From contig CM034613.1 of the NCBI GenBank assembly GCA_020091685.1, forward strand, positions 10,200,331 to 10,264,330: a stretch of DNA of 64,000 nucleotides, given 5' to 3'. Source of the stretch: Lutjanus erythropterus (Eukaryota; Chordata; Actinopteri; Lutjaniformes; Lutjanidae). Made by a program: the position numbers and the translations under genes. The stretch's first letter is position 1; each line of letters starts with the position of its first letter. Positions 1 to 11,519 of this stretch are shown here, piece after piece. Under the pieces are notes generated by a model that worked only from the letters and a program-made list of their open reading frames with translations, made no database searches and was not told the DNA's origin.

Positions 1-300
1 TTGGACTGCTGTGTGGTGTGCTGAGATTAGTGCTGAAACCAGCTGATTAATCAATTCATCACAATTATCAAAAAGTATTAAATGTTATGTTTATTTGTCA
101 AGTGAACATGCAAAATATTAACTGGCTGTGAGCTCTCAAATGTGAAGAATTAGGACTTTTCTTTGTTTTATGCAATCATAAATTAAATAATCTTTGGATT
201 TATGGTGGTTTGTTAGACAAAACTCTCTCTGAAGATCTGATGACAGAAAATATAGTGCTGATCTAACAATTTAAATGATAATTTGCAAATTGAATATAAA
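1..300. other. AT-rich non-coding sequence, nothing recognised
   Basis: I see no gene, motif or repeat family here. The sequence is AT-rich and leads into the GGTTCT-type tandem array. Confidence 0.5.
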
Positions 301-650
301 TGGGTTCTCAGCAGAACCATCTGAGTGTGTTCCAGATAAAACCATTGCCATATAAAAGGGTGTTTGGTAGAACCTCCTGGGTTGGTTCTAGATACAACTC
401 TTGTAATATAAAATGGTTCTCGGTTTAACTTCCTTTGAAGATGGAAAGGTTCTGGACAGACCCCCCAGAGAGGGTTCTGGATGGAAACATTACGCTGTAA
501 AAGGGTTCTCTGTAGAACCTCTCATCGGGGACTCTGGGTGAAACCTTTCACAGATGGGTCTAGGTGTAACCCCTTTATGTTGGGTTCTAGGGAGAACTAT
601 CTGAGAGGGTTCCAAGTGGAACATTTGTAAAAGGCTCTACCAGGAATCAA
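301..650. repeat. Degenerate GGTTCT/AGAACC minisatellite
   Basis: The half-sites GGTTCT and AGAACC (with variants such as GGAACC and TGGAAC) recur every 20-40 bp across about 350 bp. They are often paired as GGGTTCT-n4/6-AGAACC, so single units have internal dyad symmetry. From memory, arrays of this kind are common in teleosts. The copies have diverged, which suggests an old array. Confidence 0.75.
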
Positions 651-3350
651 GCTGCAGAATTCCATATGTTTCTTGTTAGCACTGTATTTCTAAGAGTGTA
701 TTTCAAACTTGGCAGAGGTACTGTATAATCAGGCGGAACAAGTGAGAACAGGTCTGAATCGAAATTTTAGACACAAGAGACCTTCATCAAATTTTAACGA
801 GACAGATATAAATGAAATATATAAATATAAATATATTAAATGGTCATTATAAAAAAATGATCAATAAAGTAATCATGAAGGCTTTGTGGTGAAATAATTG
901 TGTGATTGAAGACTTGGCTGATATCGAAGGAAGTCCTCTTTATTAAAGCGATGTTCTGTGGAGCAAAGTTCAGTCAAGTATTGAGTGAAATCAATGGAGA
1001 AGCAGCAGAGAGGAACTGTGCGTCTGTGGGAAACAATAAGAGATTTATAATTAACTCTGAATGCTGCTGGAGAGAATTACAGCTGTGATCTTTGCATGTC
1101 CGGGATGTGATTGATTTTGTCTTTATATCTACAACAATTAGAAGATAAGGGCTTTTTTTTTTTCGTTTACAGCAGAAATCGATTAATTGGCCAATGTTAC
1201 TTTACTGTTGGGAACTAAAAATGTTATCATATATGAGCAAACTGTTTTTATAATAGTTAACTTGCACATGTGGAGGCTTTGTTTTAGCCCAAGCAGAGTT
1301 TTGCAACCCACTTTAATGTACGTCTTGAGCGGCTTTAAAACACTGGTTAACCACATTTCCTTTGTTATAAATTCTTCACAATAAAAGTTTGCTGATATTT
1401 TATTATTTAAAAGCTTTTGTTATGAAGCAGCAAAATCAGATAGTTTCTTCTCATTGGGAACAACTGAAAAAAGACACATGAGGACACAGGCCCTTTAATC
1501 ACCAAACAACATACTCATGAAAATGCTGAGATGGAATTTCACTTTTGACAGAGGCTTGAAGACACTGAACTTTTATTCACATGTTCATACTAATATGTTG
1601 GCCCCTTGACTCCTTGTCTAGACTGAAAACATCCCGTCAGCATCACGCTCATGTGATGACCTTGTTCACGCCACACTGAGGCGTCTGTATTTATAGGCTC
1701 CTTGCATTTCAAAGCATCTAACAGCAAATGAGCAGCCACATTTTTCGTGCAGTGTGCAGTTTGTCTTCAATATGTGTGAATATATTCCTCATCTATTTTT
1801 CCATCAATGCTATGTATATTATTCTGGCATGGCATTGTGTGTGTGCGTGTGAACAGTGGGTTATAGATGAGCAAAAGAGAGAAATGAAAAAACAGAGCTG
1901 CCAGCTGCACTCAGAGCAGAGGGATTATAGTTTAGCAATGAAGTTGTCTAGTGCCAGTAAATGTACCGTTTGCCAACAAAAATAGTTCAGAAAGTTCCTG
2001 TGTCTTGTTTCAGAGGAGCAGCTGGGTAAAGTGAAGGGAGAGTCTGTGGGATTAAAACCAGAGCAGAGTGAGCTGATCTCTGGGTCTGAACACACTCTGC
2101 TCTCCCTCAGTTACAACATGTGGTAAAAATAGATTTCCAGTGCCCTTTCACTGGGCAACAGGCTCACGTTTGCATGCTGTCAAAAATATAAATTTGAAGT
2201 CTAAATAAATGCTTTACGCCCGTCAGATGCACAGTGCTGGTGCAGACAGCTGCATGGATTAAAATGAGAACGTCCCTGTTGCCTGGGAAGTGCTCAGTGT
2301 ACTTAATCTGAAGAAAACACATGTAAATAGAAAAAAAAACACAAGCAAATTAACAAAACAACTTCACCAATTTGAAAACATATGAGCAGCATTTAGAAAA
2401 AAAAAATGCTCCAGAGTGAGAAAACACAACCCAACACAGAAAAGCTGCAAGTAGCACAGACAACAATTAACACTGTTTCCATCCAGGGGACACTAGAAAG
2501 TGATGAACACAGCTGGGACGTGCTTGTTGTTGCCATATTTTGTAACTCATGAAGTTGTTATAGATAAACTGTAAATTTTTCTGTTTTGCTTTAACATTTT
2601 GATTGCAACATGCTGTGTTTTATGTATTTACTAATCACATCAGTGGCTTTTTACATGCAGCACTTGTGTGTTAATGACTTTTTCCTCTTGGAAACAGAAT
2701 CAGGGCTTTTGCAAACGTGTCCCTCCTGTGCTGTTTGTTTGGTTTTTGTGGACGCATGCACACCAAAAACCTGACTTGAATCCATGGAAAAGTGAAATAG
2801 CACGAAATAGTAAATTGACAACTGGCAAATCACACACATGGTGAGTGAGTGGATGTCACAGTGAACGAGCGAAGTGAATGGATCTGTGAGCGCGTGCACA
2901 CGGCGGGATATTGGCTGTCATGTTTTATTCTGGCATTCAGAGATGTCACCCATCTGTTACACAGCAATGCCAGGTGGGTAAAGTGAGTGGCATGAGCGCT
3001 GGGAGAGTGTGTGAAAGTGTGTGTGTGTGGATGCAAATATTTCTCTGAGCCTGCGTGCGCATTTGTGTGTGTGCCTCTTTGGGTAATAAATAACCACAGT
3101 GGGGAGTCTGAGGCAGTAATGAGAGAGCGCTCGTCAAATTAGTTCATTTAAAGGTTTTCACCAACACAATGGGGTCTTCAGAAGGGTATTCCTGGAAGAA
3201 GCACCCGAAGAAATACACACACGGGCTTTATGGTGTTTGCTTTTCAGGAATTTAGGGGAAAAGAGACTTTAAAGCTTTGAAAGGGTTTCAGACACTGGGC
3301 TTTCCATGCTGTTTATTAGCATACACCTTATCCTGGTATGAGCTTTTCTG
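651..3350. other. Non-coding sequence without recognised gene
   Basis: Open frames here are at most 85 codons, occur on both strands and show no domain. Local A-runs lie near 2,330 and 2,400, and a GT-rich patch lies near 3,020-3,075. I recognise no exon or transposon. Confidence 0.5.
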
Positions 3351-3450
3351 TGGTGGAAGAAGTATTTAGACACATTACTCAAGTAAAAGTACTAATACCA
3401 CATTGTAAAATACTCCACTGCAAGTGAATGTCCTGCATTCAAATTCTTCA
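3351..3450 (+). repeat. Fragment of common fish dispersed repeat (left end)
   Basis: The block opens with TGGTGGAAGAAGTATTTAGA and continues through 'ACTCAAGTAAAAGTACTAATACCAC', the start of a dispersed repeat I remember as very frequent in percomorph fish. The segment at 28,235-28,385 resembles the opposite end of the same family. Class is uncertain; it is probably a non-autonomous DNA element. Confidence 0.55.
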
Positions 3451-3504
3451 GTGAATGTATATCTGTTTATTTCTATTATATTTCTCCTTTTTGTTATATT
3501 TTAG

Positions 3505-3921
3505 GTTTCCTAGTAAAATGCTAACCAGCTAGCTAATGCACAACAAGTGTTAGCTAATAAGCTACATCTGATAGCTAATATTAGCAAAATTTACTGAAAA
3601 ATGTCAGAAATAAAAGTACTCATTCACAGTAAAATGGTCCCTGTCACTGATTTACTATTGTAGGCCTGTATGATGTTTAATATTACTGCTACCTAAATGC
3701 ATATGTTGCATTTTACTGCTGTAGATGTTTAAGGTTGCGCTAAGTGCTCCTTCCTAAGCCCCACCCCTTTTCACTCTGTGCTCTAATAACAGTTGAGAAG
3801 GTTTTCTTGCTTCCTGTACTTATATATTATTATTATATTCGTCTGTGTTGAAAAGAAAAACAAATTTTGTGAATGGTTAAAAGATGATGGAGGGACCTGT
3901 AAAAGCGACATATATAGTCAC
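3505..3921 (-). repeat. GCTAAC/GTTAGC palindrome-rich dispersed repeat, part 1
   Basis: The left half has dense GCTAGC, GCTAAC and TTAGC motifs. The right half contains a block around 3,755-3,800 (CCCCACCCCTTTTCACTCTG, then 'CTCTAATAACAGTTGAG') that is the reverse complement of blocks at about 14,680-14,715 and 36,450-36,490. The end, at about 3,872-3,916 (TGGTTAAAAGATGATG, then AGGGACCTGTAAAAGC), is repeated at about 26,376-26,415. These matches define one dispersed family with copies in both orientations. It is interrupted at 3,922 by the solo-LTR-like insertion. I infer a non-autonomous DNA element. Confidence 0.6.
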
Positions 3922-4365
3922 TGTCATGGTTTTGGTTTTTGTTGGTCATTTCCTGTTTTATTTTTGTAGTCCTGGTCCTCCCTCATGTGTCTCATCTTTA
4001 CTTCCTGTCTTTGTTCTTTTCCCGCTCTTTTTGATTATCATTGGTCTCCACCTGTGTCTCATTAGTTCTGTCTATTTAGTCCCTGTGTTTCTCTGTGTCT
4101 GTGTCAGTTTGTTTGTTTCCCATGTCTGTCATCCTGCATCTCCTGTGTTATCCTCCTGTGTTTAGACCGTGTTATTTTCCCCACTGGGCTGTTTTTTGAG
4201 TTTTACCCTCTCATGGATTCTTTTGTTTCTTTGGAACCTGGATGTTCCCCTCCTGTGTTTGTGTAAGCCTTTGTTTTGTTTGTTTACTTCATTAAACCTT
4301 TTTTTTTTAACTGGTTCTCCTGTGTTGTCTGCATTTTGGGTCCTCCACCTTGTTGCCCTATAGCA
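3922..4365 (+). mobile_element. Solo LTR-like insertion with 5-bp target duplication
   Basis: A 444-bp block begins TGTCATGG and ends CTATAGCA, so it has the TG...CA ends typical of an LTR. It is flanked by the direct repeat GTCAC (3,917-3,921 and 4,366-4,370), a 5-bp duplication as expected for Ty3/Gypsy- or Copia-type integrase. A possible poly(A) signal ATTAAA lies at 4,291-4,296 and is followed by a T-run and the phrase CTGCATTTTGGGTCCTCC. Both halves of the interrupted host repeat can be recognised outside it. No internal retroelement genes are attached, so I read it as a solo LTR. Related antisense copies lie at 8.6, 12.7 and 17.8 kb. The LTR class is inferred; the ends and the duplication are seen directly. 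Confidence 0.65.
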
Positions 4366-4790
4366 GTCACAGATTAAGTTAGATAATGTTAGCAAAATGC
4401 TAATGATTGTTGCAGATTAGCTAGCTAGTAAGCCAGCATTTGGTAACAATAGCTATCAGATGTAACAACTAATATAGATTAGCTAGCTAGTAACAAAATA
4501 TGTCAATATAATGTCCAAAAAATTATCTATATAAAATCCCCTGCTTCTTTCTAGCTGGCTTTGTCTTTACCTGGGCAAACTGTTTCATGTGATTTCAAGG
4601 AGAACCCAGTGACAGCCTTTAGAAATAGCCAATCAATCTCATTTGCTAATGCTAATCTAGTTTTATAGCCACTTTAAAACTCCTTATAGTATCTTAAGAT
4701 TAGCTAATGTTAGCAAAACATTAGCTAGTGAGTTAGCCAACCTTTTGCTAACATGTGAAAAGATATTTTACAGCACTGAAGTAAAATTGA
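4366..4790. repeat. GCTAAC/GTTAGC palindrome-rich dispersed repeat, part 2
   Basis: This continues the interrupted repeat after the solo-LTR-like insertion. 'TGTTAGCAAAATGCTAA' near 4,388, GATTAGCTAGCTAGTAA near 4,417 and 4,477, and GCTAATGTTAGCAAAACATTAGC near 4,702 all show strong dyad symmetry. It could be one copy with internal duplication or two overlapping copies. Confidence 0.5.
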
Positions 4791-4799
4791 CAACACATT

Positions 4800-5366
4800 T
4801 TGACATCAATTTACATGGAAAGCAGTTTTTTTCTATATGAGACTGTGTATTATTTTAGGCTTTCATGGATGCTGCTCCTACTGCTTCCTTGTGAAGCCAG
4901 GATAATTAAATTTGGCAACACCTGTGTTCAAAACAACTGATGTGAAAAAGGTCTATTAATAATGAAAACAACACACAGCTACTAAAATCCAGTTCATCAA
5001 AATGAGTTTTAAAAAGGCCCTGAACTCACACAGGTGTTTTGAGTTACTGTGATTGGACCTTGAAGTCGGTTGGAGGTATGCTGGAAATTATGACTAGATG
5101 TCACCAAATGCAGTGCAACAACAAGAATGAAAAACATGTCATTTGTCGCTCTGTAAAAGGTGCAGCAGGATGATGATTAATGAAAATTCTTCACATCAAT
5201 GGAGTCTCATCAACAAAACCTTTCACCGTAGCTATCCTTAATGAATAATGTTCTGTGCTTCCAAATCATCTCTACTTATTGACCTGTGGTTTAAAATGTT
5301 ATTTTTGAACCACAGTTTCTTTTTAAAGCTTAATATTATTATCATATGTGTTGGAAAAGTTTTTTA
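4800..5366. other. Non-coding sequence without recognised gene
   Basis: AT-rich, with no recognisable exon or repeat family. Confidence 0.4.
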
Positions 5367-5367
5367 T

Positions 5368-5645
5368 ACCATACTTACCAACCCTCCTGATTTCCCCAGT
5401 TTTTATTGCCCTCTCCCTATCTTCTCCCAGGATAACAATTCTCCTGTATTTCTCCCAACTTCTGGTAATTATCACACCTCTCCCCATTTTCCCTTTTCAT
5501 TATCACAGCCTGTTTATAACACTGTACAGCGTGTTTAGGCTGTTTCCATCCAGATAACAACAGAGCTGCACCAAAACAGACTATATACGAAGAGTTCCAT
5601 TTTTTAAGGAAAGTTTTAAAAGAAAGGGGCGTGTATTTCATTGGT
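5368..5645 (+). mobile_element. Degenerate hAT-like repeat ('cttgccaaccctccc' family)
   Basis: The block starts CATACTTACCAACCCTCC and repeats the word CTCCC/CTCCT, as in a widespread vertebrate/fish repeat that I remember as beginning 'catacttgccaaccctcccg' and believe to be hAT-derived. A homologous stretch lies in intron 2 of the lectin gene (63,515-63,780). The shared order is CCCAGGAT-AA-ATTCTCC, then CTCCCAA, TATCACA, TTTCATT, TCACA-CCTGTTT, and later AAAGTTTTAAA. Family assignment is from memory. Confidence 0.5.
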
Positions 5646-6649
5646 AATTTATGTGCCTGTCATGTCATTGTCAGGTAAGTTATGTTTTGTCATTTCTTCA
5701 GACTGCTGATTTGTGGTCACATGAATACAGATTTTCAGCTCTCATGTTCTACATGTTAAGGAGCCTGAGGGGCAATTCAGCAAATAAACTAAAATCAGAT
5801 CTTGTTGAAGATGTTCCTCCGTCTCGCTTAAGTTATTTTCTGGCAGTGTTTAGTGTTGTGACAGATATCTTTGGGTCTCCTTCCTACCTCAGAGAGAACA
5901 GCCAGGTCTTAAAGTTTCAGGAGAGTCCCTGAACACATCACACGTTAGAGCCGCATAAGAAATGGAGTATCTGATTGAAAACAGAGCTCAGCAGTGTTTG
6001 CTGATTCATTTGATATTCTTCCCTTTTCAGGATTCACAGGTTACACAACGTGACTGACTTTCTCCTTTGTCTGTGCTCGAGTGTGGAAAAACTCAGTCAG
6101 TGATAAAGCTTATCAAAATATTGGAAAATCAAGGGAATCCCACAAGAACTGGAACAGGGAGTACTGCACTGCAGAAAAACCCACTGAAGCAAAATAATAT
6201 AAATTTATGTCGAGAAATACTGTCACTGTCAGAGATAAAACTCCTTCAGTGCTCTCTGAGCGAATTCAAGTAGCCATCATGGCAGACAGGAGATCACTTG
6301 TTAACAATGCAGGCAGTTTTTTGAACCATCGCTTTCAGATTGTGTCCTGATAGAAAAAATATTCCTGTGCCTCCTTGGAGGTTGCTGGATGAATGGGTTA
6401 AACACAGGAATCTTCCCTGGGAGACAGTGTTGACGTTTAACTTTTACACTTATCTGATTTATTGGTTTTTTTTTAGGGTTTTCTTTTCAGTTTTTTAGTC
6501 CCAGCATTGAAAACTACATTAAAAACCCTCATAACTATGTAAAGGATACTACAGGGGCTTGTAAACACTTTGGAAATGGTTGTCGGTAAACAGTTTGTCG
6601 CTGCATCTACAATGCAAGTTAAGACTCTACCATGAAAAGAGAAATACAT

Positions 6650-7080
6650 ATATCAACAACATCCAGAAACACTGCAGACTTCTCTGGGCCCAACCTCATC
6701 TGAGATAGACTGACACAAAGTGTGTTGTGGTCTGATGAGTCCACATTTCAGATTCAGTTTTTTGAAATCATGGATGTTGTGTCCTCCAGGCTGAGGAGGA
6801 AAAGGACAATCCAAGTTGTTACCAGCACAAACTTTAAAACCAGCATCTGTGCTGGTATGAGGATGCATCATGTGTAACCGTCACATCTGTAAAGGCCCCA
6901 TTAATGCTGAAAGATACGTACAGGTTTTGGAGAAATGTATGCTCCCATCCAGACAATGTATTCTTCTTCTTCAGGTGCCAGACTGAAGGCCCTAAATTCA
7001 TACAAAAAACAATAGAGTTAATCAGTTTGAACATTACATATCTGGTCTTTGTACTCAGGAAACAGAAACATGACCTTCCT
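6650..7080 (+). pseudogene. Tc1/mariner-type transposase remnant (copy 1)
   Basis: One frame from about 6,720 reads LWSDESTFQI, matching the WSDE block around the first catalytic aspartate of Tc1-type DDE transposases, and stays open for about 50 codons. A second block at 6,890-6,960 (GGCCCCATTAATGCTGAAAG, then ACAGGTTTTGGAG) is shared nearly word for word with 61,045-61,090. The 3' tail near 7,005-7,060 (ATCAGTTTGAACATTACATA, then CTTTGTA) matches the element end that I remember for this fish family. The second D/E region is missing, and stops and gaps interrupt the frame. It is a dead copy. Confidence 0.65.
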
Positions 7081-7089
7081 ACCAGAACA

Positions 7090-8590
7090 GAGAAGAAAAA
7101 GTCTCAATCCACTGCAGTAGTGTAAATATTTTAAACTTGTCTCTGAGTGTGATCTCGAGTCCATTCATGCCTGCATCTATGTCACAATCTGCCAGAGGAA
7201 CGCTTAGTGCCAATGACAAAATGTGACCTGATTGAATAATTGATTCAAACAAGTGTGGCATAAACAGCCAATCATATTTGGTCCGTCACCAACTCTTGCA
7301 GAACTAATTGGTTTACAGTTAATGCTCAGACTGTGCAAGGGCGTTTTCTCTCACTCTGTCTGTCTCTTTGCCTCTTGTTCCAGAAGTCAATGAAGGAGAA
7401 AGACAACAACAACCCACTTCCCTGATGAAATAAAAAATAATTTAAACAAATGCTTCACCTTGAAAGGGCTTTGTCATGCCTCTGCCAACTTGGAAGCCTC
7501 CATTTTGGAATGCAAGTGGTCTCTGTTGTGTGTCTACATATGTTTTATCCCTGTTTTGTGTGTGATTTTGCGTCACCGCTGCTCTGTTGCCTCCCATTTT
7601 AATAAATTATCCTCAACCTTAGCCCGTCTACCCCTTCTGCTCTGTTGGACCAACTGGGACAGTCTCAGGGACAGACGTCTAGGAAGTGAGGGATCGGAAG
7701 CACTGACCTGATTAGTTTGATGAAACCTGGAGCGGAATTATAAATGAAAGAAGAGCGCGGCGAGGGTGACACACGGGGAATAGGAATGGAACGGATCAGT
7801 GTTCGGGTTAAGACCCTGGATCGGCAACAATCAAAGACGATCATGGACCTGAAGTCGTGGCGACTTTGAAAATCTGTTGCCTTGGACCCGTGAGAGACAA
7901 GGAGGAATAATCAAAGGGAACAGGAACGGTGTGTTAGACGTCTGATGCCATGTGTGTTTTCACCCCAAAGGAGTGAAGTTGTTCAGGGGTGTTTTGCTCC
8001 AAACTGTTTGCAGAACCTCTCGCCGCGGAGTTCCATTTGGATGAGTCATGCTCTGTTTGCACCATGCAGAGAGAGTCGGGTCCATTGTTAATATTCTTCC
8101 TCCAGCCTGCAGACACACAGCAGCAGTTCCTAATCTTTAGCTGAGACACATGGAGAAAGTGGATGAGTTGAGAGTGACCAGTCCTAGAATTACTAATGTT
8201 AGGGTAAAGCTGGTGGTTAGATCAGCAGATGTCAAGGTTAAAACACCACTCCAGTGTATTTTGGCATTTTTTTAAATTATATTTAATATTTTTATTTATT
8301 AATCATACTGTTCACCAAATATTCTTTCCACAAAGAACATAATTGTGTGTTCTACGTTAAAAAATTTAAGATGCGGCTAAAATGGAACAGTGACGTATGA
8401 CGTACAGTAGAAGGTGAAGTCTTATGTCAAGCCTTTTTGCCGCCCTTGACCCTTGAGCCGCTTCAACCTTGGTGCAGCAGTGACACGACATGGACCAGAG
8501 AGTAAAACACTGTTGTTGGAAAAACCTCAAGATGGTTCAAATGTCTTCAGGTCTGCGGTCCATGGACAGCACACTTGGTTCCTTGTCACA
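7090..8590. other. Non-coding sequence without recognised gene
   Basis: GC content is somewhat higher around 7,620-8,120. No reading frame has a recognisable domain or convincing splice sites. An unknown exon cannot be excluded. Confidence 0.4.
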
Positions 8591-8595
8591 AGCTC

Positions 8596-8840
8596 ACTCC
8601 CCTCTGTCACTGTGAAACAAAACAAGATGCTGGACCCAAAAATGCAAATGGGGTGAGCCAGAAACACTTCAAAATAAGTTTTATATGAATAAACAGTATA
8701 CAAAAGGCTTAATTTTGCATATCCAAAGTCTAACCAAATGCAACAAAGGTCTGAAACACAGGAAATCACACCAAAGGATGAGAACAAACTGACACAGACT
8801 AAATAGACAAAGACCATGGTATTAAGACATTGGCAAAACA
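8596..8840 (-). mobile_element. LTR-like family copy, antisense, degenerate
   Basis: The start (CTGGACCCAAAAATGCAAAT) is the reverse complement of the 'GCATTTGGGTCC' phrase near the 3' end of the solo-LTR-like element. The stretch GAACAAACTGACACAGAC-TAAATAGACAAAGAC near 8,782-8,812 matches the reverse complement of 3,922-4,365. It is truncated and diverged, with no clear target duplication. Confidence 0.5.
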
Positions 8841-9039
8841 ATACAACCAGGCTGCTGATATAAAAAATATCAGATCCTAACCTCCACCTTGTCCATTATT
8901 GTCATATACTCAGAAACCTTGTTGTGTATCATCAATTACATGAGTAACATACAGTGTAACTACTAAACTGCATTTTTGGATTATAGCAACTCCAGACACT
9001 CCTCGTGTGTGCATAACTCATCCTGCAATCAAAACCCAA

Positions 9040-9260
9040 ATCATCAATGTAGTCATTAGCGCAGCTTTTTAATGCGGCTCAAATTGATCTGGCAGCCTTT
9101 CCAGTGGCCTAAAGCCATGACTTCCTTTTATTAAAAGCCACAGCAACTTTAATGAACAGACTGCCTAATTGCTAATCAATTTCCCCCATAAAATCATTGT
9201 CAATAAACATAAAACCTGCATTTGTGATGGTTAACTCCCCTGATGAACACTTAGAGCATT
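9040..9260. promoter_or_regulatory. Candidate conserved non-coding element
   Basis: This is a single-copy-looking block with dense homeodomain-type cores (TAATTG, CTAATC, CATTAG, TTAAT), such as 'GCCTAATTGCTAATCAATTTCCCCCATAAAATC' near 9,155-9,195. It has no repeat character and no reading frame. This texture is typical of vertebrate developmental enhancers, but conservation was not tested, so the call is a guess. Confidence 0.2.
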
Positions 9261-9269
9261 GATAACCTG

Positions 9270-10470
9270 TTTGTTGGCTTCACATTTTAGAAGATGTTGA
9301 TGCAGAAATGGACAAAGCTGGTTTGATTTCTCTTATCAAAGGAGCTCAGAATTGAAGGCTGTCTGCTGAATGCAGGTTTCACATTTTAATCATTTCATTA
9401 TGAATATAACAGAAAACATAAGCAATTAAACTTTCCTGCAGAGCTTACGTCCTTGCTTTCTTCTTTATTAAACCAAAGAGTTGTTTTTTCTTCTTTTCTC
9501 TAAAAATGAGGACTGCAGGATCCCTGGTAGTCGAGCATTTCAAATATTTAGCAGAAGTCACACACACAACAAAGGCAGCAGTACAATCAAATTAAAATTT
9601 CTTGACCACTACAAGCAACCAATACCAAGTAAGTGAAAGGGTCAGAGAGACACACTGACCTCACACATATTGCTCTGACCTTTGAGTAATTGTGACAAGG
9701 ACCTGCATCAGCAAGACAAGAAATAAGAGGAATAAGAGCTCAGAGGAGAAATAGAAAGTGCTATTCTCTTTCATGATAAGAGGTTATTAGAACAAGTCAA
9801 TGAGGACTGTTATGGAAGAGAGGGTATGACTCACAGGAGAGAGGATAACATGAGTTTTTTCCTCAAATAGATCTAAAATAGAGCTTTTAGCCTGCAATAG
9901 AAACAGAGAAAGAACCTGCTGTTCAGACTGCGGATGGAAGGTCATCGAACGAGCAGAGGAAGAAGAGTCACAACCGGTTTCACATTTTGGTCTAATGAGT
10001 GAAGTGATCTGAGGCTTATGTTGGGGAGGATACGTAAAGGAAGACAGCATGGTCACCTCAAATACAGAATCCAGGGTAAAAAAAAAACTCTGATACAAAC
10101 TCACCAAAAATTTCCAACCAAAGAAATCACAAAACTCCAAATGATATCTGTTCAGTTATTCATGTTATGTTTTTTTTTTATCCACCTCTGGAATGTCAAC
10201 CTTGACAATGTGGAATCACATTTGTACTGCATAAAGTAAAAGGAAATTACATTTGAAAAACTCAGCTATGTTCTATCCTGTTATTATGAAAACCTTAAAG
10301 AAGGTTGTCATGGTAGTGAGGTCTGTGGATTATTGAGGACTGTGTTGTTTATCAGCGGGTGTTGACCAGAATGACTTAAAATGGGTTCTCTGGGAAGTAT
10401 TAAGAACACACACCACACAGCATCATCAAGACTACATCATCCATTTTAAAGGTCGATCTCTGTGTCTCAC
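9270..10470. other. Non-coding sequence without recognised gene
   Basis: The longest frame (117 codons, minus strand, about 9,787-10,140) shows no motif and unremarkable composition. No transposon is recognised. Confidence 0.4.
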
Positions 10471-10479
10471 ATCATACTC

Positions 10480-11515
10480 CATGCAATTCTTCCATCCAAT
10501 TTTCTTCCACTTATTCGGGCTTGGATCCCAGTGGCAACAGGCAGAGCAGGGTATGCCAGATGTCCCACTACCCAGCAACACCTTCCAGGTCCTCCTGGGG
10601 GATCTCGAGACAGTCCCAGGCCAGATGAGATCTCTAATCCCTCCTGCGAGTTCTGGGTCTACCCCTAAGTTTCCTCCCAGTGGGACAAGCCCAGAAAAAC
10701 CTCCAGAGCGTGGTGTCTAGGATCCATACTAATCATCATCCTAACCCGAACCACCTCGACTGGCTCCTTTTGACACAAAGGAACAGTGGCTCTACTTTGA
10801 ACTCCCCCTGGATGTCTGAGCTCCTCACCCTATGTCTTAGGCTGAGCCCAGCCACCCTACGAAGGAAACTTGTTTTGGTCGCTTGTATCGATGATCTCAT
10901 TCTTTCGGTCATTACCCAAAGCTTGTGACCATAGGCGAGATTTGGGAAATAGATCGACTGGTAAGAGCTTTGCCTTCTGGCTCAGCTGCCTCCTCACCAT
11001 GATGGTCCGGTACTACACCCACATTACAAGTTGCCCGCAGATCTCACACTCTATCTTCCCGTTACTTGTGAACAAGACCTCGGATTTCATAAACAGGACA
11101 TTCTCCTCAATCTGGCTGCACCTTGAGATCCTGTCCATGAATATCACAAACCGGAGTGGAGACCAGGGGCAACCCTGGAAGAGCCCAATACCAACTTAGA
11201 ACGTGTTTGACTTTGTTCTAAGAATTCGGACACAGCTCTTAGTTTGGTTGTACAAGAACCCCAGTATCCCCGCCACAAGGATCTCCTGAGGGACATGTAC
11301 AGAGGCCCTCTCCAAGTCCACGAAACTCGTGTAGACAGGATGGTCGAACTCCTATGATCCAAGCAACCCTGTAAAGATGAAGAGCTGGTCTGCTGGTCCA
11401 TAGTTCCACGGCCAGGATGAAATCTGTATCGCTCCTCCTGATTTTGGGATTCAACAATCGGTCAGAGCTCCTTTCCAGCATCTTGTTATAAACTTTAGCA
11501 GAGAGGCTGAGCATA
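10480..11515 (-). pseudogene. RTE/Rex3-like LINE reverse transcriptase remnant
   Basis: On the minus strand the segment translates, with frame shifts, into recognisable parts of an RTE-clade reverse transcriptase. One frame near 11,490-11,400 resembles the 'vYsrvLErRvr' and 'eeQcGFRPGRgTvDQl' blocks. A frame near 11,350-11,270 reads VYTSFVDLERASVHVPQEIL, corresponding to motif A (usually FVDLEKAFDRVP). Here the second catalytic-region residues are changed. Downstream, phrases recalled from this family appear: GACCATAGGCGAGATTTGGG on the plus strand near 10,928, and 'CTCCTCACCCTATGTCTTAGGCTGAGCCCAGCCACCCTACG' near 10,822-10,862. The element's 3' end faces left, ending near 10,480. The 5' endonuclease region is absent and the inside is shortened. 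It is a dead copy. Confidence 0.75.
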
Positions 11516-11519
11516 AAAT

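Noticed and set aside
301..650. Cluster of hormone response elements
   Set aside because: The half-sites follow from the tandem repeat unit itself, and spacing is not consistently 3 bp.
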